This document shows, in pieces, positions 60,319 through 64,000 of a stretch of 64,000 bases of DNA (the first letter of the stretch is position 1; the number at the start of each line of letters is the position of its first letter). Source of the stretch: Chamaecyparis obtusa (taxonomy: Eukaryota; Streptophyta; Pinopsida; Cupressales; Cupressaceae); NCBI GenBank assembly GCA_027943335.1, contig BSBK01001161.1, forward strand, positions 260,501-324,500, given 5' to 3'. The notes beneath the pieces are model-generated. The model was given only the letters and a program-made list of their open reading frames with translations. It was not told the origin of the DNA and did not search any database. Both the position numbers and the translations under genes were made by a program.

Positions 60319-60352
60319 TCAGCTGATTCAAAATTTGTCCTCTACAAAGAGG

Positions 60353-60370
60353 TGGTGACTCTACTGATTG
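60353..60370 (+). other. NA-2 primer binding site
   Basis: TGGTGACTCTACTGATTG matches the TAT-1 and TAT-2 sites over the first 14 bases and then diverges. The 380-bp leader from 60371 to 60748 has no supported gene. Confidence 0.65.
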
Positions 60371-60748
60371 TTTGAAAGGTGATTTGGAGGAGACTTCAGA
60401 TCAATAGTTTGTAGCTATCACAACACCTCTAGGTAATTCTAATTTTTGATATCAAGTTTTCATGAAAATCATGTGTAAAAAATTGGTTCCCTATTTAGTG
60501 GTTATAAGAACTAAGTGAGAGGGAAGAAGTTAGTAAGATTTGCAAACAATTTTGTTGAGTAGATTCAGCTATTGTGATTTTATGGTGTATAAAAATTGTT
60601 TTCAAATGGATATGTTAGTTTTACTATGGATGAAATCTACATGAGAAGTGCATGCTTGAGTTTTCATAGATAGGGTTTTGGTTACTTGTAGAAGAAAGTT
60701 GAGATGTATTCATAATTTTTCCAGCCTCGTGTATCTCCAAATGTAAAC

Positions 60749-61741
60749 ATGTCCCATAGAGTATCCCAATTAGGAGATAGAAGAGATTTTAAGTGTTATT
60801 CACCTATAGATTTTGATGGAATTCTTGGCTACCCAAATGTAATACCCCTGGCAATCAAAAAAATTTTCCCTAAATTTAGTGGGGGAAAAGAAGAATTGGC
60901 TGAAAAACATTTATGTTCATTCATGGACTTGATTTAAGATTTTGAGGTCATCCATGAAGATGTAGTTATGAGATTGTTTGTGCAATCACTAGTAGGAAAT
61001 GCTAAGGAGTGGTTTTCAGTTTTGTCCCACCATTCTATCTATTCATGGAAGAATTTTGAATCCACATTTATTAAAACAAATGGAGAATTCATTTGTGAGT
61101 ATAGTCTGTTAGTCGATCTTGTTAGAATTCACATGGAAGAAGATGAATTAGTTAGTACTTTTAGTTTCAGATTTGGGAAAGCATTAAAGAAAATTATAGA
61201 GAAATGTAAACCCCATGATGCATTGTATTTAATCATTTATTTCGATTCCTTTGACAGTAAGATGGGATACTTGTTGAGAGACAAACAACCGCAGAACTTA
61301 TATCATGCTTTTCAGCTGGCATCAGATATAGAAAGGATGAAGAAGTTTGGATTGGCAAAACTTCATGGTGCTGAAAACACAAGACTTCATGAGGTAGCTT
61401 TCCTAGATGCTGGTACTAACTCATTGTTTCTAGTAACTAGTAAAATTCATGGTGAATGTTATGAGCCAACTGATGCAAAGTCAACTAATGAAATTCAAGA
61501 TGAGCTTGATGTTGTTTGTAATATGTATAGTCAGCCCAAATATGAGAATAATGATAAGTCAAATGATTTGAGGGAAAATGAATTCTTAGCAATGGTGATT
61601 CAAGGGCACCAGTATGATGATGTTGTTGTGGGAAACAATGATAACATAAAATATCCTTCTAGTAATCTTTTTGATTGCTTGATTGGTAAATGTATTGATT
61701 CCTATGAGCCTAGAGTGATGCCTTCTTTGTCTGAATTGTAG
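60749..61741 (+). pseudogene. NA-2 gag
   Basis: ATG at 60749 opens MSHRVSQLGDRRDFKCYSPI. The capsid part resembles TAT-2 gag segment by segment: FDGILGYPNVIPLAIKKIFP, EDVVMRLFVQSLVGNAKEWF, NFESTFIKTNGEF and YFDSFDSKMGYLLRDKQPQN. One in-frame stop (TAA at 60935) divides it. After the capsid part the sequence turns acidic (61480-61740) with no zinc knuckle, and the frame stops at 61739. Capsid identity is well supported. The function of the acidic end is unknown. Confidence 0.88.
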
Positions 61742-62849
61742 CATGAGGTTTTTTATTCGAATGATTTTCATAATTTAGAATTTGAGGCATTTAATGTTTT
61801 TGAAAGTGATGATGTCATGTCAGAGGTGTTTTCAATTTGTGATAATGAGTTAGTGTCAGTATTTCTAAATTATTCTATTGATTTGGATAATTCTAAATAT
61901 GAAACTAAAAGATTTTCAAGTGACAATTTTGTTGAATATGCTGAGGTGGATTTTCTTTCAAATTTCTATGAACTAGTTTAAGAAGGTTTTCAAGAAAGCA
62001 TTTCTTATGATTATAAGATTAACACTGATAATGACTCATCACCAGAAATGGAGGTCATCCTTTTTTATGTAGACGTTGATAATTGTGATATTATTAATGG
62101 TATTGAGACAATGTCTTGTCAAATGGAAATTAGCAATGCTAAGAGTGTTCCCTATGATAGTGATTTGTGCCTGGAAGACATGTGCCAAAATGAAGATATA
62201 TGTAAAGGGTTTCTTGTTGATTTTTTCATGCCACATTTTTGAGATGTTTCATGAAGAGCTAGAAGATGTTTCAAGTTCTACAAATAATTTTTTGTTTCAT
62301 CCAAAAGTATGTTTCTTTCTTCAAGAATGTGATGAAATGAATGTTGATGCTTTGTTTTTAGAAGAGGCTAAAAAGAATCAAGAAGAATGTATCACTTATC
62401 AATCAAAATTTGAGTCTTTCATTTTCCCAATCTGGTATGTTGTTATTTTTCAAAATAATTTGAATCTGAAGCCACAAGTTATGGTTCAAAGTGATTTTCT
62501 TGAACATTCATATGGTATACAATGAGTTGAGTCTCAAAAATTTTATTTTGATGCTTAAGAAATTTTTCAAGAAGGCCACCATATTTTTAGGTTTATGGTT
62601 GAGTTAGAGTGTTTTCCTCCTCAGCTGGTTAGAAGTTTTGAAGAGTCTAACATCTTTATGTTGCACAATAATCAACATTTTTTGAATTTTAATGATTCCC
62701 AAATGCTCAATAATAGTGAAAGTGTTGGTTATTTTCTTTATAATATGCTGGAAATTTGTGATAGAGTGATTGATCTTGTCAGTGAAAGTAATATTTTTAA
62801 ATTATCTCAAATTCATGGAAGTGAGAATTATATCTTTGATATACGGTAA
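61742..62849 (+). pseudogene. NA-2 acidic ORF region
   Basis: The gag frame reopens after the stop at 61739 and runs with stops (about 61979 and 62240) to about 62240. The coding character then shifts to another frame (62240-62525 and 62595-62849). The composition is rich in Asp, Glu, Asn, Ser and Phe, for example FESDDVMSEVFSICDNELVS and DSDLCLEDMCQNEDI. There are no protease, RT, RNase H or integrase motifs. It takes the same place as the acidic ORF of NA-1 and could be an extended gag tail. I do not recognise any family. Confidence 0.5.
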
Positions 62850-63039
62850 ATGTTGATTCACACTATCAGATTTTGAGGTTCTTTGTGAGTATATGTACAT
62901 TTGTATCGTTTCTTTTCTTTCGGTTGTTTGGTAGTTGGTTTTGGGAGTCCCCTATTTTATGTGAGAAAGGAAGTAAGTTAAGTTTGATCTTCTCTGGTTG
63001 GTCTTCTATACCATGAGATTCTGAATTCTCTGCATGCTT

Positions 63040-63070
63040 GCATGGGGCATGTGTCCCAAGTCAGAGCCAC
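63040..63070 (+). other. NA-2 3' terminal signature (polypurine-tract region)
   Basis: GCATGGGGCATGTGTCCC followed by AAGTCAGAGCCAC directly precedes the LTR. It shares the CCC and AGAGCCAC parts with TAT-1, TAT-2 and NA-1. The interval 62850-63039 is non-coding. Confidence 0.55.
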
Positions 63071-64000
63071 TATTGGAGCTCAAAAATCTAGGAGTATGTT
63101 TTGAGTCCATATTTAAAAAATTTCTCTAACTGTAAGTTTGTGCCCCTGAAAAATCATTGTAAGACGTCAGGTTTGACTGCATAGGAGAAAGGAGCTTATT
63201 GATTTTCATGAATGATCACTTGGGTAAGGTGTTCATTACCTATGAATTGGCATGTCTAATGGGTGAGAGCTTTCATTTTTTAGTTCTGGCATGTTTAGGG
63301 AATAACCTTTTGGAGGTGTTTTCAGAAGTCTGCATTTTTGTCTTTCCAGAATTTCATAAAGTTTCCCATTTCAAAGGATTGTATCTTATGACCAGTTGAT
63401 ATTCATGGCATGGGGATTGTTGTACTATTTTTTAGGAATCTAAGTGAGTATCCATGTGCATTTCTAGCCCCCCATGAGCCTATTTGATCTGTGTGTCGTA
63501 GCCTTTCCGTTTCCAATTTGTAAAGTTTCATTGAATTTGCAAAATCAGAAATCTAAGTGACCTACTTTGAGGTCTCCCTGTTTGCACCGAGTTCATGGTA
63601 AAGTCAAATTGAGGGTTGTCTTACATTATAGACCTAGAATTGACCTACCCTAAAATTTATGCACCATAACCAATCCATTTGGTCACTTTCCTAAACCAAT
63701 TCTGAATTAAATTCCTTCATTTTCATTGTTTCAAGTCTAGAATGTTTCTAATAGGCTCACTTTGGTGTTTAATGGTACTTCACCTTTTGATCTTCTGAAA
63801 AAGTTCAATGTGGATTCATTGTCCTTGTGTGAGAATGAATCAGTGTCCAATATTCCAGATCATGAGGTCTGTATCTGACAAGTTTTCAAAGCCACTTTTG
63901 AAGGTGATTTATGCAGGTTGGCAATGCGGATAGATTCAGTGTTCTGAATGGCCATGTTTGATCATTAATATATTTTAGCCCACATTTTTATGTAGCTTCC
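63071..64000 (+). repeat. NA-2 3' LTR, left part
   Basis: It starts TATTGGAGCTC, read as a decayed TGTTGG, straight after the AGAGCCAC block. It runs out of the window, so the second end and target duplication cannot be checked. The ORF at 63199 is unsupported. Confidence 0.6.

Larger units (their letters stand above)
60319..64000 (+). mobile_element. NA-2: non-autonomous gag-bearing LTR element (continues past window)
   Basis: A short remnant (60319-60349) precedes a Tat-type primer site at 60353. Then come gag, a long acidic region without pol motifs, the TAT-type 3' end signature, and the start of a 3' LTR at 63071. The layout matches NA-1. Most of its 5' LTR is absent at this place, presumably because TAT-3 inserted into it (inference). 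Confidence 0.75.

Overview
The window looks like repeat-dense nuclear DNA from a plant with a large genome. It is AT-rich and I can find no cellular gene, rRNA, tRNA or CRISPR array. Nearly all of it is LTR retrotransposon sequence. The long LTRs, Tat-type Ty3/gypsy polyproteins with a second RNase H, and Ty1/copia elements with several polypurine tracts all point to a seed plant. A gymnosperm is plausible but not proven. Every coding region is broken by stops or frameshifts.

The layout is a set of nested insertions, and I use my own names for the elements. NA-2 (60319-64000, +) is a gag-only element. TAT-3 (48686-60318, +) is a Tat element whose 3' LTR appears to sit in the 5' LTR of NA-2. 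COP-0 is a Ty1/copia element whose left part lies outside the window. It contributes a long accessory ORF (96-2222 and 38963-40270) and a 3' LTR (40532-41133 and 48323-48685), and it sits inside TAT-3. Two elements sit in COP-0. TAT-1 (2223-38957, minus, target duplication TTGTG) splits the accessory ORF. NA-1 (41134-48317, minus, target duplication GTAAT) splits the LTR. TAT-1 is itself broken by four insertions: SOLO-1 (7523-9895, GAGCT), the Ty1/copia element COP-1 (11064-17914, minus, GATCT), SOLO-2 (18952-20207), and TAT-2 (21545-34999, +, ACTAG/ACTGG). TAT-2 is a full-length relative of TAT-1. The nesting is therefore at least four, probably five, layers deep.

The most interesting biology is in TAT-1 and TAT-2. 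Their order is gag, protease, a second RNase H, reverse transcriptase, the original RNase H, integrase. The second RNase H lies before the reverse transcriptase, and the original RNase H has lost its recognisable catalytic acids in both copies. TAT-3 has the familiar order with the second RNase H between the original one and integrase.

NA-1 and NA-2 keep gag and the same primer site and 3' end signature, but carry an acidic ORF instead of pol. They look like non-autonomous partners of the TAT-1/TAT-2 group. Further points are paired LTR hairpins with compensating base changes, repeated GGAATATTCC dyads in the Tat LTRs, and a 2.24-kb tandem duplication in TAT-3 that copies the end of a dead integrase.
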